NCBI GenBank assembly: GCA_938007995.1
Contig: CALLLW010000056.1
Span: forward strand, 1 to 64,000
Source of the DNA: an uncultured Granulosicoccaceae bacterium
GTDB lineage: Bacteria; Pseudomonadota; Gammaproteobacteria; Granulosicoccales; Granulosicoccaceae
DNA: 64,000 bases
Reading direction: 5' to 3'
The translations under genes and the position numbers were made by a program. Shown here piece after piece: positions 17,537 to 26,344 of the stretch (the first letter of the stretch is position 1; the number at the start of each line of letters is the position of its first letter). The notes beneath the pieces are model-generated. The model did no database searches and was not told the DNA's origin. It saw nothing but the letters and a program-made list of their open reading frames with translations.

Positions 17537-18778
17537 TCAGTTAGTTAGAATAACGTCTGTGGTAGAACCCGTTTGCGAGTCATCAATGATTGACTCAAAT
17601 GCCTTCAGTCGCTTGTGGATAGACATCAACTCAATAATAGTTGTCCATGAATTGACAAGGAACTGAAAAGAGTTTTCTACTCTTGAGAACGCATTGTTAA
17701 TCTGTTGGTAAATGCCAAAGGTTATCGCGCCGGCTACAAACGTCGGCCCCAATGCAATCAACGGGATAAAGTTTGCACCCTGCAAATAGGCATATCTGAA
17801 GATATTGAAGTACAGATAATTAAAGTACAGCTTAAAGTAATTTTTCCTTACATGACCGAATAGCTCATTGACTGTTGGCGGTGTAGCACGAGCTTCTTCA
17901 TCTTCTCCATAGACCAGCTCTTTACGGTAGGCCGCCTCCACCTTCTGGTTATTAAATTCAAGCCCCGGCAGGCGATAGCCAACGGCCGCAAGCAACACAG
18001 TACCGAACATCGCAGACAGTATGGCAAGAAAGACCAGTGAACCATTCACAGCACCGATCACTGGCAACTCGGTAATCTCTTTCGAGAGAGTCCACAACAA
18101 TGGCAGAAAAGCGATCAGAGTCATGATTGAACCGATAAAGGCTGACCCGAGACTTTCAACAATACTGGCAAAACGCATGGTATCTTCCTGAACACGCTGC
18201 GCCGCACCTTCGACTGTTCGCAGATTACCCCAGTGAGTCATGTAGTATTCGTTCATCGCAGTTCTCCAGCGAAAAACGTAGTGCTGTGTAAAGTAGGCAA
18301 ACAACACCAGCACCATGATGTACGGTACCAGAATATATAACAGTGTCAGCAGCTGGCTGTAGTATTCGTCAAAGGTGACATTGCTAACCCCCGGCTCCGA
18401 CAATGCCAGCTGAATCAAATCATAGAATTCACCATACCAGTTATTGATATAGACACTGATCTGTACCTGAAAATAAGTCACCAGAAGGATTAGCGCTGAA
18501 CCACAGACCGACCACCAGTACCAGCGGTTGCGCTCAATGAAAAACCACATCACACAAAACAACACTGTCACGATGACAATGTACTGGTAGAGCCAGATTT
18601 TTTCGGGATTCAGAAACGGCGGTCGCGCGCCTTCTTCCGTGGGTAGCGGTTCTCGCATCAGGCTGAACTGATCTGCCATGCCGTCCATCAAGCCGTACCA
18701 CAGGAACAAACTGGCAAAAAACCATGCCACCGCTGACCACAAAAACTTGCGTGGTGATGGAAAAAAAGAATCAAACAT
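17537..18778 (-). CDS. SbmA/BacA-like inner-membrane transporter
   Basis: 413 residues with the transmembrane part of the SbmA/BacA family and no ATPase domain, as in that family. It starts with FFPSPRKFLWSAVAWFF. The conserved VQISVYINNWYGEFYDLIQ and WRTAMNEYYMTHW segments lie in the N-terminal half. Helices continue through VAGAITFGIYQQINNAFSRV, and the end is RLKAFE-type. SbmA and BacA take up peptide antibiotics, bleomycin and proline-rich peptides using the proton gradient; natural substrate unknown. Its ATG at 18778 is natural. No linked gene suggests a substrate. Confidence 0.86.
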   Translation of the reverse strand: MFDSFFPSPRKFLWSAVAWFFASLFLWYGLMDGMADQFSLMREPLPTEEGARPPFLNPEKIWLYQYIVIVTVLFCVMWFFIERNRWYWWSVCGSALILLVTYFQVQISVYINNWYGEFYDLIQLALSEPGVSNVTFDEYYSQLLTLLYILVPYIMVLVLFAYFTQHYVFRWRTAMNEYYMTHWGNLRTVEGAAQRVQEDTMRFASIVESLGSAFIGSIMTLIAFLPLLWTLSKEITELPVIGAVNGSLVFLAILSAMFGTVLLAAVGYRLPGLEFNNQKVEAAYRKELVYGEDEEARATPPTVNELFGHVRKNYFKLYFNYLYFNIFRYAYLQGANFIPLIALGPTFVAGAITFGIYQQINNAFSRVENSFQFLVNSWTTIIELMSIHKRLKAFESIIDDSQTGSTTDVILTN

Positions 18779-19178
18779 CGAGGTCAGGCCCTGTATTTTT
18801 TTATCAAGTTAACCGGTTGTGCTGAAGACCGGACTGAAAATCAACGTCACATCACGTGACTCACTGCATACTACGACTTAACACCGACCCATAGGTTTCA
18901 TACAAAGTCACCACACATCCAACTCGAATCTGCAGAAATATTCATGCCGAATATGCCGGATATCACTGATACCACAAATAACTGGATTCGCACCTGTAAA
19001 ACAACCACTTGAGGCATGACAGAAAGGTAAGCGCGCCTTGAAGTGTGCCGTGGTGCCAAAAAATCAACACATTGCATGTGGTCCGCTGGCGGGTGCTCAA
19101 GTAATTCTGCAGATTTGCCGTTACGTGTGAAAATACCGACCACTTTAATTACGTCAAATAGATATATTGGAGCTTAAG
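18779..19178. promoter_or_regulatory. Divergent intergenic region, no gene seen
   Basis: 400 bases between the start of the SbmA-like gene (minus) and that of the DHH phosphoesterase (plus). The only open frame of note (minus, 18898-19143) has unlikely composition and no ribosome site. Both promoters should be here; AT-rich sequence at 19145-19166 is a candidate for the plus-strand -10. A TTGGAGC ribosome site at 19167-19173 serves the DHH gene. Confidence 0.45.
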
Positions 19179-20147
19179 ATGGGTCTCCCCCAGACAGCGA
19201 GTTACGGCTTTACACTCGATACGTCTAGAAAGTATCGTCTCATAACCCGCAGTGATTTCGACGGACTGGCCTGCGCTGTCCTGCTAAAGCACATTGATGT
19301 GATCGATGACATCAAATTCGTTCATCCGAAAGATATGCAGGATGGCACGATTGAGATTAATGAAAACGATATCACGACCAATCTGCCATACGTATCAGGG
19401 TGCTACCTTGCTTTCGATCATCACCTGAGTGAAACCATCCGCAACGGAGCGCACGACAATCACCTAATCGATGCTGACGCTCCTTCGGCTGCCAGAGTGG
19501 TATATGACTATCTTGGTGGTGCCAGCACTTTCCCGGAACACCTCAAAGACATGATGACCGCGGTTGATAAAGCAGACTCTGCCCAGTATGTTCGCAGCGA
19601 AGTGCTAGAACCGAGCGACTGGACACTACTGAACTATCTGATGGATGCCAGAACCGGCCTTGGCAGGTTTAGAGACTTCACCGTTTCAAACTATGAATTG
19701 ATGATGAAGCTGATCGACTACTGCGCAGAGCACAACATCGAAGAGATCCTGCAGCTGCCTGATGTCATGGAGCGCATCGAACTTTATATGTCGATGAAAA
19801 ACAAGGCTAAAGAGCAGATCAAAAAATGCGCTACTGTGCATGACAATCTGGTGCTACTGGATTTACGCAACGAAGAAACCATCTACCCCACCAATCGCTT
19901 CATGATTTATGCATTGTTCCCTGAGTGCAACATTTCAATCCACCAGATGTGGGGATTGAAGCAACAGAATGTGGTCTTTGCTACAGGCAAATCGATTCTC
20001 AAGCGCGACTCCAAAACCAATGTGGGTGAACTCTGCCTGCGCTATGGTGGCGGCGGTCATCAGGCGGCCGGCACCTGTCAGGTAAGTACGGAACGGGCCG
20101 ATGAAGTCCTTGCCGAGCTGATAAAGACGATCAACGCTGACGGCTAA
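19179..20147 (+). CDS. DHH-family phosphoesterase, exopolyphosphatase-like
   Basis: A 322-residue DHH/DHHA1 protein. The N-terminal metal-binding motifs are RSDFDGLACAVLL and AFDHHLSE, plus DKADS. The DHHA1 substrate domain ends in LRYGGGGHQAAGTCQV. Such proteins cleave phosphodiester or phosphoanhydride bonds with Mn; relatives include oligoribonuclease NrnA, exopolyphosphatase-like proteins and c-di-AMP phosphodiesterases. The exact substrate cannot be read from the sequence. The ATG at 19179 is five bases after a good TTGGAGC site. Confidence 0.85.
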   Translation: MGLPQTASYGFTLDTSRKYRLITRSDFDGLACAVLLKHIDVIDDIKFVHPKDMQDGTIEINENDITTNLPYVSGCYLAFDHHLSETIRNGAHDNHLIDADAPSAARVVYDYLGGASTFPEHLKDMMTAVDKADSAQYVRSEVLEPSDWTLLNYLMDARTGLGRFRDFTVSNYELMMKLIDYCAEHNIEEILQLPDVMERIELYMSMKNKAKEQIKKCATVHDNLVLLDLRNEETIYPTNRFMIYALFPECNISIHQMWGLKQQNVVFATGKSILKRDSKTNVGELCLRYGGGGHQAAGTCQVSTERADEVLAELIKTINADG

Positions 20148-20221
20148 CAGGTCATACCGCGGATGGCCATAACTTGGCCATAATCTGGGGCCGCACTCAG
20201 CCTGTAGTCTGTCTGCAGGCG

Positions 20222-20254
20222 GACGTGACACTCGCAAGCGCCGGGTGTCACGTC
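20222..20254. other. Inverted repeat downstream of the DHH gene
   Basis: GACGTGACAC (20222-20231) and GTGTCACGTC (20245-20254) form a perfect 10-bp stem with a 13-base loop, 75 bases after the DHH stop. There is no T-run, so it may be a Rho-assisted or RNA-stabilising stem rather than a classical terminator. Confidence 0.5.
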
Positions 20255-20317
20255 AGGCTCGCCACTTACGCAATACATTCCGGCAACCGACACCACCTGG
20301 CTAACGCTATCTTCCGG

Positions 20318-20347
20318 CTCAACAAATCATTAGAATGATCTGTTGAG
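20318..20347. promoter_or_regulatory. Long near-perfect palindrome before the cystathionine enzyme gene
   Basis: CTCAACAAATCATT (20318-20331) and AATGATCTGTTGAG (20334-20347) are complementary except at one position, with only AG between them. The dyad ends 16 bases before the start codon at 20364. A tight 30-bp dyad at this place looks like an operator for a dimeric repressor covering the promoter or ribosome site. A second candidate is an RNA hairpin sequestering the leader. Confidence 0.5.
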
Positions 20348-20363
20348 CAACCAGTTGAGCGTT

Positions 20364-21530
20364 ATGAGCAGATCAATCAAAAACCGCCTCGGTTTTACTA
20401 CCAGAACTATCCATGCCGGACAGGCACCGGACCCATCTACCGGTGCGATAATGCCACCAATCTACGCCACCTCTACTTATGTTCAGTCGAGCCCGGGCGT
20501 GCATCAGGGCTACGAGTACAGCCGTTCGCAGAATCCGACCCGCATGGCCTACGAGCGCTGCATTGCAGATCTTGAAAGTGGCAATCGAGGCTTTGCATTT
20601 GCGTCCGGACTCGCCTCTCTGTCCACCCTGCTCGATCATTTCAAACCGGGTGATCATATCGTTGCGATGAATGATCTGTACGGCGGTTCGTTCAGGCTGT
20701 TTGAAAATGTCAGGCGTGAATCCCAGGGGCTGGAATTTTCTTTTATCGATCTGGCCAATACCGATTTACTGGAAGCGGCAATCACACCCAAGACCCGAAT
20801 GATCTGGGTTGAAACACCGACCAATCCGTTACTAAAACTGGCAGACCTCGAACGCATTGCAGCTATTGCAAAGAGCAAAGGAATACTATGTTGCTGTGAC
20901 AATACGTTTGCCAGCCCCTATGTACAACGGCCACTTGAGTTCGGTTTTGATCTGGTGATGCACTCTGCCACTAAGTACCTCAACGGTCACAGTGATATGG
21001 TAGGCGGTGTACTGGTTGTTGGTGATAACAAGGAGCTCGAAGACAGTCTTACCTTCCTGCAGAATTCAGTTGGCGCTATACAAGGTCCGTTTGATAGCTT
21101 TCTTGCTTTGCGCGGACTAAAGACATTATCGCTTCGTATGCAAAGGCATTGTGAATCTGCGATGGAAGTAGCCAGCCATCTCGAGGCACACAGTGCAGTT
21201 GAGAAGGTCTACTACCCCGGACTCAAGAGCCATCCGCAGTACGAGCTGGCACAGCGCCAGATGGACGGCCCGGGCGGCATGGTGACGGCAGTGCTTAAGG
21301 GCGGACTACCCACCGCTAAGAAGTTTCTCGAAAAAGTAGAGATATTCTCGCTTGCTGAAAGTCTCGGCGGTGTTGAAAGCCTGATTGAACATCCGGCCAT
21401 CATGACTCACGCGTCTATCCCTGCTGCACAAAGAGCCGAGCTGGGTATTGATGATGGACTGGTCCGGTTGTCAGTCGGTATTGAAGATCTTGAAGATCTG
21501 ATCGCAGATCTTGATCAGGCACTTGAATAA
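20364..21530 (+). CDS. Cystathionine gamma-synthase/gamma-lyase family PLP enzyme
   Basis: 388 residues of the Cys/Met metabolism PLP family. It has TRTIHAGQAPDPSTGAIMPP at the start, the YSRSQNPTR phosphate/substrate motif, FASGLASLST near the cofactor, and SATKYLNGHSDMVGG containing the Schiff-base lysine. The C-terminal SLGGVESLIEHPA is typical of gamma-lyases and synthases. These enzymes either make cystathionine from an activated homoserine ester or split it to cysteine. Sequence alone does not separate them, but the N-terminal GFTTRTIHAGQ and the SLAESLGG region lean to gamma-lyase. The ATG at 20364 is used; an in-frame TTG at 20343 is less likely. Confidence 0.88.
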   Translation: MSRSIKNRLGFTTRTIHAGQAPDPSTGAIMPPIYATSTYVQSSPGVHQGYEYSRSQNPTRMAYERCIADLESGNRGFAFASGLASLSTLLDHFKPGDHIVAMNDLYGGSFRLFENVRRESQGLEFSFIDLANTDLLEAAITPKTRMIWVETPTNPLLKLADLERIAAIAKSKGILCCCDNTFASPYVQRPLEFGFDLVMHSATKYLNGHSDMVGGVLVVGDNKELEDSLTFLQNSVGAIQGPFDSFLALRGLKTLSLRMQRHCESAMEVASHLEAHSAVEKVYYPGLKSHPQYELAQRQMDGPGGMVTAVLKGGLPTAKKFLEKVEIFSLAESLGGVESLIEHPAIMTHASIPAAQRAELGIDDGLVRLSVGIEDLEDLIADLDQALE

Positions 21531-21562
21531 TAAAAATAAGTGACCTTCTGTTAAAGCAGCTT

Positions 21563-21600
21563 ACCGGGAAAGCGTGAAACGCTCAGGCGTTTATCCCGGT
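21563..21600. terminator. Nested inverted repeats between convergent genes
   Basis: ACCGGGA (21563-21569) pairs with TCCCGGT (21594-21600). Inside lies AAACGC/GCGTTT (21577-21582 and 21587-21592) with a TCAG loop. The structure sits between two converging genes and probably ends transcription, although no clean T-run follows on either strand. Confidence 0.45.
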
Positions 21601-21623
21601 GGGCGTTTTACCAGCTTCGGTGC

Positions 21624-22646
21624 TTACAACCCGACGTTATTCAGTTCAAGTACACGCTCCGCCCGGTAGCTGGATCGCACCAGAGGACCAGAAACCACTT
21701 CAAGAAAACCACGCTCCAGACCCCACTGCCGATACTGCTCGAATTCATCCGGACTGACATAGCGCTGCACTTCGAGGTGATTCACAGTTGGTCGCAGATA
21801 CTGGCCCATGGTTAAGATATCCACATTCGCTGCACGCAGATCATCCATGGTTTCGATAATCTCTTCTTCTGATTCACCGAGACCAAGCATCAAACTGGTT
21901 TTACTTAGTACCTCCGGCCGGTGCTTTTTTGCATGCGCCAGTACATTGATCGTCTGCTCATAGCCGGCACGAATATCACGCACCGGATGCGTAAGCCGAC
22001 GAACGGTTTCAACGTTCTGTGCAAACACTTCAAGACCAGAGTCGACTACCAGCTCGACCAACTCTTTACGGCCATCAAAATCCGGCGTTAAAGCCTCTAC
22101 CGCAGTTTGCGAGCGCAGGGTTTTAATTGCCTTAACACATGCTGCATAGTGCGCAGCGCCACCGTCGGCAAGATCATCACGATCAACCGAGGTTATCACC
22201 ACGTATTTAAGATCCATCAGTTCAACAGATCGTGCGGTATTGGCAGGCTCTTCTGCATCGAGCCAGCCTTTCGGGTTACCGGTATCAACCGAACAGAACT
22301 TACAGGCACGCGTACAAACCGCACCCATCACCATGATAGTTGCTGTTCCGGATGTCCAGCACTCGCCGATATTAGGACACTTGGATTCTTCACAGACGGT
22401 GGCGAGCTTATGTTCACGTACATTGCTTTTAACCGCTTCGTACTTGCCACCACCCGGCACTCTGGCACGTAACCATGACGGTTTTTTACCCGCAACCGGT
22501 GCTGCGTTGTCGCCCTGCTTTACTCCATCTTTAATCGCTCTGACACCATGGTCAGTGACATACTTGTTACCGGAATTGACAACAACAGCAATGCTATCGA
22601 GACTGGAAATTTTGTTTGCAGTTTTATTAGTCGTGTTATCAGCCAT
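21624..22646 (-). CDS. lipA: Lipoyl synthase
   Basis: Radical-SAM enzyme inserting two sulfurs into protein-bound octanoyl groups to give lipoyl. Both cluster motifs are present: the auxiliary C-x4-C-x5-C ([12 protein letters not shown]) and the radical-SAM C-x3-C-x2-C (CTRACKFC). [14 protein letters not shown] and [15 protein letters not shown] are classic LipA, and the C-terminal RSSYRAE supplies the serine ligand. 340 residues, with an N-terminal extension of about 45 residues. Its start overlaps the last base of lipB, indicating coupled expression. Confidence 0.97.
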   Translation of the reverse strand: MADNTTNKTANKISSLDSIAVVVNSGNKYVTDHGVRAIKDGVKQGDNAAPVAGKKPSWLRARVPGGGKYEAVKSNVREHKLATVCEESKCPNIGECWTSGTATIMVMGAVCTRACKFCSVDTGNPKGWLDAEEPANTARSVELMDLKYVVITSVDRDDLADGGAAHYAACVKAIKTLRSQTAVEALTPDFDGRKELVELVVDSGLEVFAQNVETVRRLTHPVRDIRAGYEQTINVLAHAKKHRPEVLSKTSLMLGLGESEEEIIETMDDLRAANVDILTMGQYLRPTVNHLEVQRYVSPDEFEQYRQWGLERGFLEVVSGPLVRSSYRAERVLELNNVGL

Positions 22647-23290
22647 CAGACAGATCTGTTTTGCAGTGCTACGGTACGTTTAGCTTCAAGCGCTGACACC
22701 AGCAGCTGCTGCAGCTGATCCGCTACCGGGGCAATCTGCACTGCGCTGCTAAAGTCAGCAATTTGCGTGACTTCCAATCCTGTGTAGCCACACGGGTTGA
22801 TACGCTTAAAGGGCTCCAGATTCATTTCAACATTCAGAGAGAGTCCGTGAAAACTGCAACTGCGGCGAATACGTAAACCGAGCGCTGCGATTTTTTTTTC
22901 ATCCACATAAACTCCGGGAGCATCACGACGGCTAGCCGCCGAAATACCGTACTCTTCAAGCAATAGAATAACGACGTTTTCCAGCAACTCAACCAGACTG
23001 CGCACACCTAGTTTATAGCGCCTGAGATCAAGCAACGGGTAGATAATTAGCTGGCCCGGTCCGTGGTAGGTCACCTGCCCGCCACGATCCGACTGAATTA
23101 CCGGAATATCTGCGGCGTCAAGTATGTGGCCGGGATCACCCGCCTGACCCAGAGTATAGACGGGCAGGTGCTGCAGCACCCAGATCTCATCATCAGAATC
23201 TGCAGTTCTGTTGTTGGTGAACCGTTGCATGTTGTCGTGAACCGACGCATACGGCTGCAATCCCAGTTTTTTTACCACAAGATCTGTCAT
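22646..23290 (-). CDS. lipB: Octanoyl-[acyl carrier protein]:protein octanoyltransferase
   Basis: Transfers octanoate from acyl carrier protein to lipoate-dependent enzymes, the step before LipA. Motifs [19 protein letters not shown], the catalytic lysine in [14 protein letters not shown] and the catalytic cysteine in [11 protein letters not shown] are all visible. 214 residues, standard length. It follows ybeD and precedes lipA on the same strand. Confidence 0.96.
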   Translation of the reverse strand: MTDLVVKKLGLQPYASVHDNMQRFTNNRTADSDDEIWVLQHLPVYTLGQAGDPGHILDAADIPVIQSDRGGQVTYHGPGQLIIYPLLDLRRYKLGVRSLVELLENVVILLLEEYGISAASRRDAPGVYVDEKKIAALGLRIRRSCSFHGLSLNVEMNLEPFKRINPCGYTGLEVTQIADFSSAVQIAPVADQLQQLLVSALEAKRTVALQNRSV

Positions 23291-23332
23291 TGGTTTCCCG
23301 GTGTGCCGCCGTGACTATAGCACCCACAAAAC

Positions 23333-23599
23333 CTACAGCACCCATAAAACCCGGGCATCTGCGTTTACCGTGGTAAAAACCAGATCAAGCTCCTGCTGAT
23401 CTTTGGCGGTGAACTGCACAGTGACAGAAATATACTTACCGTTCTTGCTTGCGCGTGTTTTGTGCGTGACCGAATCACCAGACTCAATGATTGATGAAAC
23501 CAGCGCCACCGCAAACGCTGCAAAGTCATCCTGATCGTTGCCTACGGCTTTTATCGAGTAGGTGTCAGGGAATGTTCTGAGAGGCCTGCCATCATCCAT
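23333..23599 (-). CDS. ybeD: DUF493 (YbeD-like) protein
   Basis: An 88-residue protein of the YbeD/DUF493 family, with FPDTYSIKAVGN near the start, the SKNGKYISVTVQF strand and the LDLVFTTVNADARVLWVL end. The fold resembles ACT-type regulatory domains. Role unknown, although it almost always lies between dacA and lipB, as here. ATG start, and its stop is 43 bases before lipB. Confidence 0.92.
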   Translation of the reverse strand: MDDGRPLRTFPDTYSIKAVGNDQDDFAAFAVALVSSIIESGDSVTHKTRASKNGKYISVTVQFTAKDQQELDLVFTTVNADARVLWVL

Positions 23600-23605
23600 T
23601 TTCGA

Positions 23606-24826
23606 CTACTCGAGTAAACGCTTGAACCGATCAGTGGCACGAGTAAAAAAACCACCTTGTCCAACCTGCTGCAATGCCACGATTGGCAACTCGGCAATCA
23701 GTTTATCTTCAACCTTAACCTTGAGCATACCGAGCTCCTGACCCGCATCGATGGGTGCGACCAGGTCACGCGACAAATGCATTTCGCGTGAGACAGCGGC
23801 ACTCTGCCCCGTTGGCAGCGTAACAAATTTATCGTCTGCCACAGCGATATCGACATTATCTGCCTGACCACCCCAAACACGCACATCACCCAGCTTTTTA
23901 TTTGCCGATGCGAGTTTGACAGTTTCAAAAAATCGAAAGCCGTAGTTAAGCGCACGCAAACTCTCTGTGCTGCGAAGCTGCTCATTACGAGCGCCCATTA
24001 TCACACTGATCAATCGCATGTTGCCGCGCTCTGCGGAGGCAACAAGGCAATATCCGGCGGCATTAGTGTGACCGGTCTTCATGCCATCGACTGTAGGATC
24101 GCGTAGCAACAGTGTATTGCGATTTTTTTGATTGATACCGTTGTACGAAAATTCTTTGACCGAATAAAGTTTGTAGTGATCGGGATGGTCACGAATAATA
24201 GCGCGCGCCAGTACTGCCATGTCTCTGGCTGTGGTGTAGTGATCAGGTGCCGGCAAGCCGGTTGAGTTGACAAAATTTGAGTCGGTCATACCCAGCCGCT
24301 GCGCCATCTGATTCATCATCGACGCAAAGCCTTCTTCACTGCCACCAACATGCTCGGCTAACGCAATACTTGCATCATTGCCGGACTGCACCACCATTCC
24401 ATACATCAGGTCTCTTACTGAAACCAGTGATCCCGGTTCAAGAAAAGATCTGGAGCCTATCGCTTTATGTGCGTTATTACTGACTGGCACCATCTCTTCC
24501 GGGCTCAGGCCGCGGAATTTGATCTCGGCCGATACCAGATAAAACGTCATCATTTTGGTTAAGCTGGCAGGTTCAACACGTTTGCCAGAATCATGTTCTG
24601 CAATCACTTTACCGGTGCGATAGTCGATCAGTATGTAGCTGTCAGCAGCAAGTCCCGGGGGGGCTGGTATTGGCATCGCAGCACTTCGAACCGGCTCAAT
24701 CGTGCGGCTTTCAATAGTGCCGTTCTGTGCAAAAGCGTGGTGCAGGGGTAGTGAAAACAAAGCCACTGCAGATAACACTGCCAGCAACACTCGATGACGA
24801 GTTACCGGGCTGACAACAGAATTCAC
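23606..24826 (-). CDS. dacA: D-alanyl-D-alanine carboxypeptidase (PBP5/6 type)
   Basis: Removes the terminal D-Ala from peptidoglycan pentapeptides at the outer face of the inner membrane. It has all three active-site motifs: SLTK (in PASLTKMMT), SGN (VQSGNDAS) and KTG (MKTGHTNAAG). A signal peptide (RVLLAVLSAVALFSLPLHHAFA) and a C-terminal beta domain ending in an amphipathic helix (FFTRATDRFKRLL) match PBP5. The open frame runs to 24916 with no ATG; the GTG at 24826 is proposed because it leads directly into the signal peptide. Order dacA-ybeD-lipB-lipA matches E. coli. Confidence 0.93.
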   Translation of the reverse strand: MNSVVSPVTRHRVLLAVLSAVALFSLPLHHAFAQNGTIESRTIEPVRSAAMPIPAPPGLAADSYILIDYRTGKVIAEHDSGKRVEPASLTKMMTFYLVSAEIKFRGLSPEEMVPVSNNAHKAIGSRSFLEPGSLVSVRDLMYGMVVQSGNDASIALAEHVGGSEEGFASMMNQMAQRLGMTDSNFVNSTGLPAPDHYTTARDMAVLARAIIRDHPDHYKLYSVKEFSYNGINQKNRNTLLLRDPTVDGMKTGHTNAAGYCLVASAERGNMRLISVIMGARNEQLRSTESLRALNYGFRFFETVKLASANKKLGDVRVWGGQADNVDIAVADDKFVTLPTGQSAAVSREMHLSRDLVAPIDAGQELGMLKVKVEDKLIAELPIVALQQVGQGGFFTRATDRFKRLLE

Positions 24827-24944
24827 ACCAGAGGAAATGGAGATAGCGGTCACCGGGGTATCCACAGTACTTAAAACAAACAAAAGGCTGGCGCACAATG
24901 CACCAGCCACGAGCAAACAGCAGCAGTTATTTTTTCACAGCTAA

Positions 24945-26237
24945 TTATTCAACCCGGACGGTAAAATTGTCCAGCCCGGCTTCAGTCAGCTGGCCTGACA
25001 CAATACCCGCACGCTCTGATGACGCAATGGGTCCGAGTGTTACGCGGTACAAGTCAGAGCCTTTGAGCGGCTTTACGTGAACTTCTTCTTCACCGTCTGC
25101 CGCAAGAACCGCATCCACAGCTATTCGCTCAGCATCAGATATCCGTGCGTACACACCAGCCTGAATGTAGTAACCACTATCATCTGTTGCGTCTTTGAGT
25201 TGGGTTGCATCAGGTGCAGCAACCGACTGGACTGCAGCGGGCACAGGCACCAGCCCCTGAACATTGACATCTGCCACCGCAGGAACTATTGCGTCAGCAA
25301 TCTGCTCGTCAGTATCAGCAGCCACATTCGCCGCTGTGATTTCTGCACGGGTCTTATCATCCAGTATGTCATCATTTAACAGATCGTCATTTAACAGATC
25401 GTCGTTTGACGGATTTTGGCTTGATCCCGCAGCGGTGCTGTTTTTTGCTGCAGCCGCTATTGCTGTTGCTCCGAGTGCCGCTGATTGCCCGGTAATTGCT
25501 TTTACCTGGATAGGATTCGTATCCAGACTTACCGCCGCCACACTAATAGAGTCGGCTTCAGCAGAATCACCGGCAACGTCTGCCAACGTTTCCTGATTCT
25601 CTTCACCTGCATAGTAAAAATCTACATCAAACTTGTTCTCCGGACCGCTGAGTACCATCACCTCTTCCGGACTCAATGTCTTCACTTCAACTTCACCGGT
25701 ACCATCGTTTATCATACCGAGCCGAAGTGCAGCGGCAAATGAAAGATCGATAATACGGTCACCCGAAAACGGACCACGATCATTAATTTTTACAACCACT
25801 GATCGGCCGTTATCAAGGTGGGTTACTCGTGCATACGTTGGCAATGGCAGCGTTTTGTGTGCTGCAGTCATACGATACATATCGTAGACTTCACCGTTAG
25901 ATGCTGTACGACCATGAAAATTCGGTCCGTACCATGATGCCGTTCCACGCGCAGAGTACTCTTCTGCTGTGTCCAGCGTATAGTAGCGCTGCCCTCTGAC
26001 AACATAAGACTCCATGTTGCCTCGCTTGCTTTTTCGTATTTTCAAGCCGGGCTTCTCTGGCCCGCTGGCCACCCTGGGCGCTGCTACCGGAACTGTATCG
26101 GTATCCAGATCATCAACAAACAAGCGAGCTGGCGACTCAACTTCTGCGGCCACTCGTGACGGAAAGCCCTGAGGCAGATTTGCGCAGCCGGAAGCTATAG
26201 CCAATAAGCTGCCTGCAGTTATCAGTTTAGTAAGCAT
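24945..26237 (-). CDS. rlpA: RlpA-type septal lytic transglycosylase lipoprotein with SPOR domain
   Basis: Outer-membrane lipoprotein (lipobox AIASGC) with the double-psi beta-barrel catalytic domain (GTASWYGPNFHGRTASNGE, then VKINDRGPFSGDRIIDLS). It ends in a SPOR domain (GYYIQAGVYARISDAERI ... TLGPI) that targets denuded septal glycan. In Pseudomonas RlpA cuts glycan strands lacking stem peptides. About 430 residues, longer than usual, with a Ser/Ala/Asp-rich linker containing a tandem NDDLL repeat. The start is either 26237 or 26258; neither has a strong ribosome site. Confidence 0.92.
   Translation of the reverse strand: MLTKLITAGSLLAIASGCANLPQGFPSRVAAEVESPARLFVDDLDTDTVPVAAPRVASGPEKPGLKIRKSKRGNMESYVVRGQRYYTLDTAEEYSARGTASWYGPNFHGRTASNGEVYDMYRMTAAHKTLPLPTYARVTHLDNGRSVVVKINDRGPFSGDRIIDLSFAAALRLGMINDGTGEVEVKTLSPEEVMVLSGPENKFDVDFYYAGEENQETLADVAGDSAEADSISVAAVSLDTNPIQVKAITGQSAALGATAIAAAAKNSTAAGSSQNPSNDDLLNDDLLNDDILDDKTRAEITAANVAADTDEQIADAIVPAVADVNVQGLVPVPAAVQSVAAPDATQLKDATDDSGYYIQAGVYARISDAERIAVDAVLAADGEEEVHVKPLKGSDLYRVTLGPIASSERAGIVSGQLTEAGLDNFTVRVE
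25371..25412. repeat. 15-bp tandem repeat inside rlpA
   Basis: ATCATTTAACAGATC, GTCATTTAACAGATC and a partial third copy lie head to tail. On the coding strand they encode consecutive NDDLL units in the linker between the catalytic barrel and the SPOR domain. Being a multiple of three, gain or loss of units would change linker length without breaking the frame. Confidence 0.75.
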
Positions 26238-26344
26238 GGTATTTTTCGTTGCATCCATAGACAGCTTTAACGACCTGTTATGCACAAGCTCTGGTAAGCG
26301 GAAATTCATTTGGTTAACCCTCGGTGCGCGAGAGCTCGAAACAA

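Noticed and set aside
18898-19143. 81-codon frame upstream of the DHH gene
   Set aside because: No recognisable content, no ribosome site, and it lies in the expected divergent promoter region.
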